Below, piece by piece: positions 1-7,374 of a stretch of 64,000 bases of DNA. The stretch's first letter is position 1; each line of letters begins with the position of its first letter. The stretch lies in contig CAYQIM010000048.1 of NCBI GenBank assembly GCA_964417555.1, forward strand, positions 58,928 through 122,927. The letters run 5' to 3'. The position numbers and the translations under genes were made by a program. Below the pieces are notes generated by a model that searched no databases, was not told where the DNA came from, and saw only the letters and a list, made by a program, of their open reading frames with translations. Source of the DNA: CAYQIM01 sp964417555. GTDB lineage: Bacteria; Pseudomonadota; Gammaproteobacteria; Diplorickettsiales; Diplorickettsiaceae.

Positions 1-554
1 AATTGTGCCGCATCTAATTCTTTTATCCGCAAATGCTTGGGATTTGTCAGAATAGCTTGCGGGGTCGCCAAGTTTTTTGTATTCGGTTTCAACTGGATAA
101 GACCCGCTTGCTGCAAAAGTAATAAAGCACGTGCTTCATTACTGGGATCATTGGGGATAGCAATGATGGCATTTTCTTTTAACGCATCTAAGCGGTGTAT
201 TTTTTGTGAATAAATACCCATCGGATAAACAAAAAGTTTAGCAATAGCGACCAGGTGGTAATGCTTATTTTTGATTTCATCATCTAAAAAGCGTTGATGT
301 TGAAAGAGATTGGCATCTAAGCTGCCATCATTTAAGGCCATGTTAGGCAAGGAGTAATCAGAAAATTCGCTAATTTTCACTCGTAAACCGGATTGTTTAA
401 AAGCAACTTGCTTCGCTACTTGCATTAATTGGGTCTCAGGACCACTGATAGTCCCAATACGAATTTGATTAGGGTCTGTTTTTGACTGACAGCCGCTGAG
501 ACCCAGCAAAATACAAGCAAATAACGAGAATATTCTTAACGTTTTTTTTAACAT
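1..554 (-). CDS. metQ: Methionine ABC transporter substrate-binding lipoprotein MetQ (3' end outside window)
   Basis: Outer face component that binds methionine and delivers it to the MetNI importer. The reading frame starts with ATG at 554 and stays open for 184 codons to the window edge, so the C-terminal third is missing. Residues 1-22 form a lipoprotein signal peptide ending in the lipobox LSGC. The mature start reads IRIGTISGPE, followed by a NlpA-type body with the segment ANLFQHQRFLDDE, typical of MetQ. It lies 29 bases after metI in the order metN-metI-metQ, so it is the last gene of the operon. The family assignment is firm. Substrate (L- or D-methionine) rests on family knowledge. 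Confidence 0.93.
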   Translation of the reverse strand, partial: MLKKTLRIFSLFACILLGLSGCQSKTDPNQIRIGTISGPETQLMQVAKQVAFKQSGLRVKISEFSDYSLPNMALNDGSLDANLFQHQRFLDDEIKNKHYHLVAIAKLFVYPMGIYSQKIHRLDALKENAIIAIPNDPSNEARALLLLQQAGLIQLKPNTKNLATPQAILTNPKHLRIKELDAAQ

Positions 555-583
555 ATTATCAACCACCTGGGAGAAAAGTTATA

Positions 584-1237
584 TTAATGATGGGAAAATC
601 TTTTGACGCATGCGTCCCCCGTATATTGTATGGCTTGTACGAAAACGACTAAAATTACGATCGTTGCCAGCATAACGTGAATATCAAATCGTTGGTAGCC
701 ATAGCGAATGGCTAAATCACCCAATCCTCCACCCCCAACAGCGCCCGCCATCGCTGAATAAGCCACTAAGTTGATTAAGGTAATCGTAAGACTATTAACA
801 ATGCCTGGCATGGCTTCGGTAAGCAAAATGGAATGAATAACTTGATAAACAGAAGCACCCATGGCTTGACCTGTTTCTATAAGTCCCGGTGAGAGTTCGT
901 TGAGGCTATTTTCAACCATTCTTGCAAAAAAAGGAATGGCTGCCAGCGTTAAAGGAACAATAGCCGCATTCGTGCCAATTGAAGTACCTACTAATAAACG
1001 TGTCAACGGAATGATAGCTAACATCAAAATAATAAAAGGGATAGAACGAGTCACGTTAATCAGGGTAGCTAAACATTTATTGATTAAAGGATGAGGTAAT
1101 AGATTATGCGCACGAGTAATAAACAGTGCGACGCCTAAAGGCAAACCTAGGATAAAGGCAAGAGCACCAGAAGCAAGAACCATATAGAGCGTCTCGCCTG
1201 TCGATCTTAGTAATTCAAACAACAGATCCGTCGACAT
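584..1237 (-). CDS. metI: Methionine ABC transporter permease MetI
   Basis: Inner-membrane permease of the methionine importer. It is 217 residues long, the same as the E. coli protein, with about five membrane segments. The cytoplasmic coupling loop (EAA motif) lies around residues 120-146 (ETGQAMGASVYQVIHSI), where MetN docks. The glycine-rich GAVGGGGLGDLAIRYGYQRF segment near residue 170 is a MetI signature. Its start overlaps the end of metN by 23 bases, so the two are probably translationally coupled. No defects seen. Confidence 0.95.
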   Translation of the reverse strand: MSTDLLFELLRSTGETLYMVLASGALAFILGLPLGVALFITRAHNLLPHPLINKCLATLINVTRSIPFIILMLAIIPLTRLLVGTSIGTNAAIVPLTLAAIPFFARMVENSLNELSPGLIETGQAMGASVYQVIHSILLTEAMPGIVNSLTITLINLVAYSAMAGAVGGGGLGDLAIRYGYQRFDIHVMLATIVILVVFVQAIQYTGDACVKRFSHH

Positions 1238-2261
1238 ATCCTATTACCTCTACCTGAAGACCTTTATCTGTTAAATAATCAATACCGGATTGTAAAGGCG
1301 TTTGATCGCCCATAACTTCCGCTAGCATGATACCTAAACTCACCTTTTTTAAAAATTCGATATTAGCTTGAAGAATATTAAGATGCATACCCATTTCACG
1401 CATTAAGTAGGCTATTAAAGGTTCCGCAGCGGCATGACCTTTAAACAAAATACGTAACACGGCATGACTATTTTCTTTTCTGATTGAACTTAAGCGTTGT
1501 TCCAATGGTGAGGGAAGGGCTTGCCGCAAAGAATGACCAACAAATTTTTTAGCTAAATCACTGCGAGGTTCGGTAAAAAAAGTAACAATATCGGCTGTCT
1601 CTATCAATCGGCCTTGATCCAATAAGGCCACTCGATCACACAGTGTTTTAATCACCTCAATTTCATGGGTAATAAGTAAAATAGTAAGCCCAAGTCGTTG
1701 ATTAATATCTTTTAACAATTGCAAGATATTTCTTGTGGTTTCTGGATCCAACGCCGAAGTCGCTTCATCGCAGAGTAGTATTTTAGGTTGTGTAGCCAAC
1801 GCACGAGCAATGGCTACGCGCTGTTTTTGACCGCCGCTGAGTTTGGCAGGATAACACTGTTGTTTATCAAGTAGGCCGATTAAGTCTAATAAAGAGAGGA
1901 TAGTAGCATGCATTTTCGCATGTGGAATATGAGCAAACTTTAAAGGTAACGCAATATTGTCGTAGACCGTTTTACTTGCCAGAAGATTAAAATGCTGAAA
2001 GATCATCCCCATCTGTCGTCTGACAAGCCGCAAAACTTTCGGCTTTAGCCTAGTAATTTCTTGATTTTCTATCCATACCTGGCCTTGCGTAGGCCTTTCT
2101 AAAAGATTGACACAACGGATAAGCGTACTTTTACCAGCACCACTTTGGCCTACAATACCAAAAATTTCTCCTTGCTTGACCTCAAGGTTGATGTCATGCA
2201 AAACGTGGAGTGGCTTATCTTGTGTACCATAGTTTTTTTCAATACTTCTGAGTCTTATCAT
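1215..2261 (-). CDS. metN: Methionine ABC transporter ATPase MetN
   Basis: ATPase that powers methionine import. The open frame extends upstream to 2339, but the ATG at 2261 gives a 348-residue protein starting MIRLRSIEKNYG, as expected of the family (343 in E. coli). Walker A is GQSGAGKS (38-45), the ABC signature LSGGQ (141-145), Walker B ILLCDEATSALD (about 161-172). Residues from about 250 to the end form the NIL domain, which binds methionine and shuts the transporter off when the cell has enough. First gene of metN-metI-metQ. The ribosome site is weak (GACGAA just before ATG). Confidence 0.95.
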   Translation of the reverse strand: MIRLRSIEKNYGTQDKPLHVLHDINLEVKQGEIFGIVGQSGAGKSTLIRCVNLLERPTQGQVWIENQEITRLKPKVLRLVRRQMGMIFQHFNLLASKTVYDNIALPLKFAHIPHAKMHATILSLLDLIGLLDKQQCYPAKLSGGQKQRVAIARALATQPKILLCDEATSALDPETTRNILQLLKDINQRLGLTILLITHEIEVIKTLCDRVALLDQGRLIETADIVTFFTEPRSDLAKKFVGHSLRQALPSPLEQRLSSIRKENSHAVLRILFKGHAAAEPLIAYLMREMGMHLNILQANIEFLKKVSLGIMLAEVMGDQTPLQSGIDYLTDKGLQVEVIGYVDGSVV

Positions 2262-2321
2262 TTCGTCAATCGTAGGATAAATGCTAGCTAAATACAACCA
2301 CTTAAAGAACGAGACCGCCAA

Positions 2322-2354
2322 TAGGGTACCCTCGGCCAAAAGGGGAATACCCTA
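2322..2354. repeat. Small inverted repeat in the metN leader
   Basis: The arms TAGGGTA and TACCCTA are complementary, with an inner CCCT/AGGG pairing. The structure lies 60-95 bases upstream of the metN start and would be transcribed in its leader. I see no match to the SAM riboswitch classes or to a MetJ box array, so a regulatory role is only a possibility. Confidence 0.3.
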
Positions 2355-2493
2355 AGAGACATCTTTTCGCATAAGTACAGCTCAAAATATTGGCACGCAT
2401 AGAGGAGCTGAACACCTTATATTGATTTTTATTCAAAATTGTAAGCTTTTTTGTTAGTTTTTCATGTTCAAGACAATAAATATAAGGGAATAT

Positions 2494-2763
2494 ATGAAGT
2501 GTCCTAACTCCGACTGCGGTCGAAAAATTCAAGTATCGGATTCCAGAGAAAAAGAAGGGGGCTGTGTCGTTAAACGCCGTCGTCGGTGTAACCACTGCAA
2601 TCAAGCCTGGACGACCTGTGAGGTAATCCAAACGGATTCAGCCCTTGCAAATTTTCAATCAATCCCTACTAAAACAAATTTACGAACCGCTGAAATCTAT
2701 AGCGAAATCCTTAAATTATTGATTTCATTAAGAAAGTCTATGGGCCTAAAAACGAGTTTATAG
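2494..2763 (+). CDS. Small NrdR-type zinc-ribbon protein, phage-like
   Basis: An 89-residue protein starting at ATG 2494, chosen over the upstream ATG at 2464 because AAGGGAA lies just before it. The first 45 residues form a zinc ribbon: CPNSDC, then VSDSREKEGG, RRRRC and CNHC followed by TTCEVI. The DSR-GG-RRRR-C..C-TT.E pattern is that of the NrdR zinc ribbon, but the ATP-cone that makes NrdR a ribonucleotide reductase regulator is absent. The first pair is C-x4-C, not C-x2-C. The rest is a short helical tail. A second, truncated copy lies at 3434. Probably a small phage or mobile-element DNA-binding protein; its role is unknown. Confidence 0.55.
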   Translation: MKCPNSDCGRKIQVSDSREKEGGCVVKRRRRCNHCNQAWTTCEVIQTDSALANFQSIPTKTNLRTAEIYSEILKLLISLRKSMGLKTSL

Positions 2764-2770
2764 CTCGATT

Positions 2771-3397
2771 TCAAAATTGTTTACGTTGTTCAACGACAAC
2801 GGCAATTATTTTAATAGGTGGCTTTAGTAGCAAAGTAGCATATTCATCATTCAGTGGGTTAAGGAAATAGTTATTTCTTCTTAGCAAAAGCTGTCGAAAT
2901 AATATAGGTGACTTTTTCGAGGCCGTGATAGCAACGACATAATCATTAGGAGCAGGGTAGTTCTTTGAAGAAACAATGATAATATCTTTTGCTTTAAAGC
3001 TATCGCCATGACTCTGTTGTGATACCATTGAATTGTCTTGCAAGTAGAAACCAATTTTCTATCCGCCATAAAAAACAGATTCATTTTGTTTTACCCAGTT
3101 TAAAAAATCCTTCGGTGAGGATAAAACAAGGATATTTCCTTTATCTGGTAAATTTTTTCCCGTTAATATTCAATCCACTGTTACCCCGCAAGTGTTAGAA
3201 GTATTGACTAATAAGTTAGTATCGGCATAGCTGCCACGTTTATTTTTTTCATAATCATGGATAGTTTGTTGGGTAGTTTTTACTATATTTGCTAATTGAG
3301 TTTGCGTTAACCCTATTGATTTTCGTGCCCAACGAAGCCGATCAGTCGCACGTCGTAGGTTACAACCAAAATACAATTTTTTGACATATAACAGCAT
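2771..3397 (-). pseudogene. Broken CI/LexA-like phage repressor (XRE HTH plus S24 peptidase)
   Basis: One continuous 208-codon frame interrupted by two stop codons: TGA at 3170-3172 (after VTVD, where family members usually have W) and TAG at 3059-3061. The N-terminal part has an XRE helix-turn-helix (IGLTQTQLANIVKTTQQTI). The C-terminal part is an S24 peptidase-like domain with the catalytic-serine segment QDNSM and the downstream GDSF...DIIIV and LFRQLLLRR blocks. Both halves are in the same frame, so simple base changes explain the damage; no shift is needed. It was probably the repressor of a lost prophage. The N-terminal HTH piece (75 residues) could still be made as a short protein. Confidence 0.75.
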
Positions 3398-3433
3398 TTA
3401 GACTCTAGAGGGAAGGAAAATTTTTCTAAGGTA

Positions 3434-3622
3434 ATGCGCAGACGTTGTTGCCCAAAATGTAAAAAACGTGCTACTACATTTGAAAGCATTTACCAACAAT
3501 ATGGAAATTCAGAAGAGGATCCTTCTCTTATGGCATTATATAAATCTATCGTTAAACAGATACATTTATTAGAAAAATCCATCAAATCAATTAATCCCGA
3601 TAAATTTATTAGCCATAAATAA
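3434..3622 (+). CDS. Truncated second NrdR-type zinc-ribbon protein
   Basis: A 62-residue frame whose start MRRRCCPKCKKRATTFES matches the second half of the NrdR zinc ribbon in the gene at 2494. The frame upstream of this ATG (3401-3433) reads DSRGKENFSKV, continuing the DSR part of the same motif, but a TAA at 3389-3391 cuts it off and no first Cys pair is present. So this is a 5'-truncated relative of the upstream gene. It is divergent from the broken repressor. Whether the remnant is translated is doubtful; a possible ribosome site (CTAAGG) lies close to the ATG. Confidence 0.45.
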   Translation: MRRRCCPKCKKRATTFESIYQQYGNSEEDPSLMALYKSIVKQIHLLEKSIKSINPDKFISHK

Positions 3623-3695
3623 TAGGGATAGAATTATGAGAAAAATACAATACCTTTATAATAGTATCATGCGCGTGCAATTTTTGTGCAATCAC

Positions 3696-5509
3696 CTATG
3701 ATTTTAAAATTTTCACGATCCCGATATTTGCATCGACTTCAACCCAATCGCCGTCTTTAAGAAGTTGGGTAGCATATTGAGTTCCAATAATAGAAGGTAT
3801 ACCGAGCTCCCTAGAAATTAAAACGGCATGACTTATAATTTCTCCCTCATCAGTGATAATAGCGCTCGCTTTTTTACAGGCGAGCATTAATTCAGGACCG
3901 GTCGAACCTGAAACAAGTACGCTACCTTTTTCCATGTTATTGATAAGTTCATCTATATTATTTCTTCCGACATGATGAATCACAATGATACGACCCATAT
4001 ACCAGCCACTGTTTCCAATATCCCCAGTCAATATTGTTTTATGGTGATTTATATCCATTAATTGTTGGTAATAAAGTTCTGCTTGAACACCATAAATAAA
4101 TTCCCAATTTGAAAATTGCCCTTGAATAGAGGAGTTCATCCTATCTAAATTGGGCTGTAGTTTATTTTTACGTAAACCATTTAAAAGTTCTTTCCATGTA
4201 TAGCTTTGTACATTTTGTGGTGGATTAAGTCGACGCTCAATTTCTCTTAGATAAGGATGAAAGATGGAAGGCTCATACATCATCTTATTAAGATATCGTC
4301 GTTGACTAAACTTCAGTTTTGCCATATGGGCGATATTTTTTTTCCATACCTTACCTTTTTTCGTTTGAATAAGTGCTGAAATCCCTCCTGTACTATGCGA
4401 TTCTGTAATAAAATAATCTTTTAAAATAGTAATGCAAAAATGAATAAGCTTTTCAAAATAATCAGCTATTTTTTGATTACTTAATTCATTAAGTTTTTTA
4501 TGGAAAAGAGAGGGAAATAACACTTTATAGTGAGCCAAATTTTTTATAATAGCTTTCTTATAATCCTTGAAAGCATCGCAGTAGAATGATAAAGCACGTA
4601 GTCCCAGTATTTTTTTATATTCTTTAGCAACGAACAATGTGTGTTTTGAACTAGAATGATAGCTTATAAAGTTGCCCTCTAAATAACCTGACTCTAAATA
4701 AATCGAACAAAAGAAGAGAGAAAAGTCAGTTTGCCACAAAAAATCATAGTATGAGCTATTAATAGATATATTTTTATTTGTTTTATTTGTTCTTGATTTA
4801 ATAATAGGGCGACATTCCTCCGAAAGTTGTATCCATCCATCCTGAGTCAAAGCTTTAGATTGCTTAGAAATTTTTTTTATTAAAATGATTTCTTTATTTT
4901 TATCAATAACAAATCGATCAGGTGTAATCCTGCCAGATACAATAGCTTCACCAAGACCCAGGCCAGCCTCAATAAGTAGTTGATCACAAAAGTCAGGATG
5001 TGCTGAAAATGCCTGAAACAGTAGCGTTAACCATTTTTTGTATAATGACACTACAATGGCGCAGGGAATGGGATAAGTGATGATAATGCCACAACACATT
5101 TTTACTATAAATGGAAGACCAGCAACGTTTAACATATTTAACATTAAGAAAGCTTTCAAGTTGTCCTGCCGCACTTGTGGTTATTTGATCTTCAAATAGG
5201 GCGCTAGAACGAATAGCAACATAAGACGTATTAAGGTTTTTAAAAGCCTGGATAATAGACTGGGTAATACTTTCTGGGATATTAACTTCTTCAATAAGTT
5301 TCCTAATTTTTTGGCTTATCTCTCCAATTTGTTTTAAATCAGTATAATTAGCAGAATTTTATTGATTTCAGGTTGTATTGCATTTTTTTTAATTGTTATT
5401 TCTAGCGCCTCAGGTAGGAGGACGTAAGCAGGTGGTATGGGAAATCCTGCGTTATACATTTCTGAAAGATTTTTCCATTAACAAGTGGTACTAGCCAGGC
5501 TGAGAAAAA
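3696..5509 (-). pseudogene. Decayed PEP-synthase-like phosphotransferase
   Basis: Remains of a protein with an ATP-grasp PEP/pyruvate-binding domain followed by a PEP-utilising phosphohistidine domain. In different frames one reads WLVPLVNGKNLSEMYNAGF (5509 downward), then SYVAIRSSALFEDQ and AAGQLESFLN, then from about 5020 a long frame with LLIEAGLGLGEAIVSGRITP and the phosphohistidine motif GEIISHAVLISRELGIPSII near the C-terminus. At least two frameshifts separate these blocks and no start codon precedes the first. The last 492 codons (3696-5174) are open but lack the intact ATP-binding part. Relatives include PEP synthase and rifampicin phosphotransferase; the original substrate cannot be told. 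Confidence 0.8.
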
Positions 5510-5511
5510 TT

Positions 5512-5539
5512 ACTTCCGATAATTTTTCTTATCGGAAGT
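5512..5539 (-). terminator. Hairpin terminator after lapB
   Basis: Perfect 11-bp inverted repeat ACTTCCGATAA / TTATCGGAAGT with a 6-base loop. On the minus strand it is followed by AATTTTT. It lies 28 bases beyond the lapB stop, so it probably ends the rpsA-lapA-lapB transcript. Confidence 0.7.
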
Positions 5540-5567
5540 TTTGAATGAGGACAGATCGCGCATTTTT

Positions 5568-6740
5568 TTAAGGTCTATCCGGTTTTATTGTGCTCCAATT
5601 ACGGCAGGCTGGACAAAACCAATCTAAAATTTTACTAAATTTAGCAATAAGCGTCTTTAATGTAGTTAAACCATTTTTTTCATTATTGCCACAATCGGAA
5701 AAAAATGGTTCTCCACAATGTAAATCTACTAAATGATAAAGCCCATATAAAGAATGTAAATCTACTAAATGATAAAGCCCATATAAAGAAGGTCTATCTT
5801 CTAGTTGTTGAGTAAGAAAACCGAGTGCTTTTTCTCTATCTTTTTCCTGTATCAGTTTGACAATAGCAAGACAAATAGACATTTTGGAATATTCAGCCAA
5901 TGTGGTATATAGGTAATTTAAAAGATCCTTATCTCCTGATGCGCGCTGTAAATAACATTGACTTAAAGGAGCTAGCGTTTCAGCAATATAGTCAGGATCT
6001 TGTTTTTTAATGGCTTGATAGTTTTGAAGTGCTTTTTCCCATTCCCCGGCTTTAATAGCAAGTTCACCTTTAATTAGATTAGCACGTACACAATTAGGAT
6101 CGTATTTAAGTGCCTGCTCCAAAAATGCTTCTGCTTCTTTAGTTGTGGTTTGCTTTTTTAAATGATCAATAGCTTGTTCACAATAATAATGCGCAATATT
6201 TTTAACAATGGCAGGTTCCCATTTAGAAATTTTTTTAGCCTGTTTTATAGCAATGTCCCAGCGTTTTTGCTGCTGATAGATTTCTAACAAATAACCTAAA
6301 GCAACCTTTGTATACTCATTTTCATTATCTTCGTTTTCGATTTCAGAAAATAAACGCTCTGCCCTATCTAATAAACCACCGTAATAATAATCTTGGCCTA
6401 ATGCTAATAACGCCTGTATTTTTTGTAACTTGGGTAATTGAGGTCTAGCAATCAAATTTTGATGAAGTCGAATAGCCCTATCAATTTCTCCGCGACGTCG
6501 AAATAAAACACCCAAAGCTAAATGAGTTTCAACCGTTTCACTATCAACTTCTAAAATTTTAATAAAGGTATCAACCGCTTTATCCGCTTGTTCATTCAGA
6601 AGATAGTTTAAGCCAAGTAAATACTCACGGTTAAAATCATTTTTTTTATCCCGCGGTGACGAGTGCGAAAGTTGATAATAAGCAGCGCACCAGCCCGACG
6701 CGGCAGCAAAAGGAAGAAGTAAAAATAACAATTCCAGCAT
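5568..6740 (-). CDS. lapB: LapB/YciM-like TPR protein, lipopolysaccharide assembly, with altered zinc domain
   Basis: Membrane-anchored TPR protein that, in E. coli, helps FtsH degrade LpxC and so limits LPS synthesis. It has 390 residues: an N-terminal membrane anchor (1-20), TPR repeats over about 40-320, and a C-terminal rubredoxin-like tail WFCPACRNWSTIKP. Two oddities. A 36-base tandem duplication repeats the 12 residues SLYGLYHLVDLH. And the family's first Cys pair (usually CxxCGF about 15 residues before CPxC) is absent, leaving one CxxC, so the four-cysteine zinc site looks incomplete. Neighbour lapA supports the identity. Confidence 0.88.
   Translation of the reverse strand: MLELLFLLLPFAAASGWCAAYYQLSHSSPRDKKNDFNREYLLGLNYLLNEQADKAVDTFIKILEVDSETVETHLALGVLFRRRGEIDRAIRLHQNLIARPQLPKLQKIQALLALGQDYYYGGLLDRAERLFSEIENEDNENEYTKVALGYLLEIYQQQKRWDIAIKQAKKISKWEPAIVKNIAHYYCEQAIDHLKKQTTTKEAEAFLEQALKYDPNCVRANLIKGELAIKAGEWEKALQNYQAIKKQDPDYIAETLAPLSQCYLQRASGDKDLLNYLYTTLAEYSKMSICLAIVKLIQEKDREKALGFLTQQLEDRPSLYGLYHLVDLHSLYGLYHLVDLHCGEPFFSDCGNNEKNGLTTLKTLIAKFSKILDWFCPACRNWSTIKPDRP
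5718..5789. repeat. 36-bp perfect tandem duplication inside lapB
   Basis: Two identical 36-base units (5718-5753 and 5754-5789) lie head to tail. The length is a multiple of three, so the frame is kept and 12 residues are added. Perfect identity suggests a recent duplication or an assembly artefact. Confidence 0.95.
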
Positions 6741-6761
6741 ATGTTTTACCTATTGTAGCAA

Positions 6762-6887
6762 TATATACTTACAGCAATTGGTTTTTGGCAAGGCATCGCG
6801 AAAATGAAGCCACCGCCGTGTATACAACATACATGAGGATGGCGAATTGAGCGACAATGTCGCCAAAAATTCCAGTGCGAAGAGTAT
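6762..6887 (-). repeat. Dispersed ~125-bp repeat, copy A (lapA-lapB gap)
   Basis: On the minus strand it begins near TACTCTTCGCAC and ends GCTGTAAGTATATA. It aligns along its whole length with the copy inside cmk (9680-9804), sharing the ends, the CATCCTCATGTAT core and the GCCTTGCC segment. It fills almost the whole gap between lapA and lapB. Confidence 0.75.
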
Positions 6888-6889
6888 GT

Positions 6890-7183
6890 CTAATGTGGAT
6901 GGTCTTTAAGAGGTAGCGCACGTAGATTAACTAATTCTTCTTCTACGAGTCTTAAACGGTGGCGCAAACGGCGATTGGCATATTTTAATTTAACGTAGAT
7001 AGCAAATGCCATCAGTAATCCTAATCCTCCTCCTAAAACAAAGCTTAATATAGCCAGTAAGGAAAGTGGCAGCTGCGATTTCCCTAGATAGTAATTAATA
7101 TCCACAGGCTCTGCATTAAGGCCTGCAAAAGTTAGAGCAAATAAAACTAATAAAATAAGGAACAAATACGTTAGGATGCGCAT
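6890..7183 (-). CDS. lapA: LapA-like membrane protein (DUF1049)
   Basis: A 97-residue inner-membrane protein with two membrane segments (about 3-22 and 40-64) and a basic, helical cytoplasmic tail. The layout and the GLNAEPVDINYYLG segment between the helices fit the LapA/YciS family, which works with LapB in LPS assembly. It lies upstream of lapB, as in E. coli, but the usual ihfB gene between rpsA and lapA is missing here. Repeat copy A lies between lapA and lapB. Confidence 0.85.
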   Translation of the reverse strand: MRILTYLFLILLVLFALTFAGLNAEPVDINYYLGKSQLPLSLLAILSFVLGGGLGLLMAFAIYVKLKYANRRLRHRLRLVEEELVNLRALPLKDHPH

Positions 7184-7248
7184 AAAAACTACCCTTAAAT
7201 AAAAAGCGTTTGCTCCTTTATGCAGGGGGCACCATCAACCATTTACGC

Positions 7249-7286
7249 CTCCTCACAATCCCGTACGGAAGTACGGGATTCAGGAG
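7249..7286. repeat. Long hairpin between lapA and rpsA
   Basis: Perfect 10-bp arms AATCCCGTAC / GTACGGGATT with a 4-base GGAA loop, extended by CTCCT / AGGAG after small bulges. No T-run follows on either strand, so it is a palindromic repeat or an mRNA-stabilising element more than a classical terminator. Confidence 0.6.
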
Positions 7287-7374
7287 ATATACCGCTCTGT
7301 GTTCTGCTAAATAGAAGACTTTTCTTCTAATGGAGATAAAGAAAGAGAGAGTATGTGATTTTTACGATCTATGT

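Noticed and set aside
2262..2339. N-terminal extension of MetN up to 2339
   Set aside because: The residues before MIRLRSIEKNYG do not belong to the family and the ATG at 2261 gives the expected length.
2302..2631. 109-codon minus-strand frame overlapping metN leader and the zinc-ribbon gene
   Set aside because: Antisense to the zinc-ribbon gene, no ribosome site or family pattern; its end coincides only with the metN leader.
3381..3386. TTGACA upstream of the 3434 gene as a promoter
   Set aside because: No -10 box at 16-18 bases; it lies inside the start region of the broken repressor.
3636..3701. 21-codon frame after the second zinc-ribbon gene
   Set aside because: Too short, no family pattern, overlaps the end of the PEP-synthase-like pseudogene.
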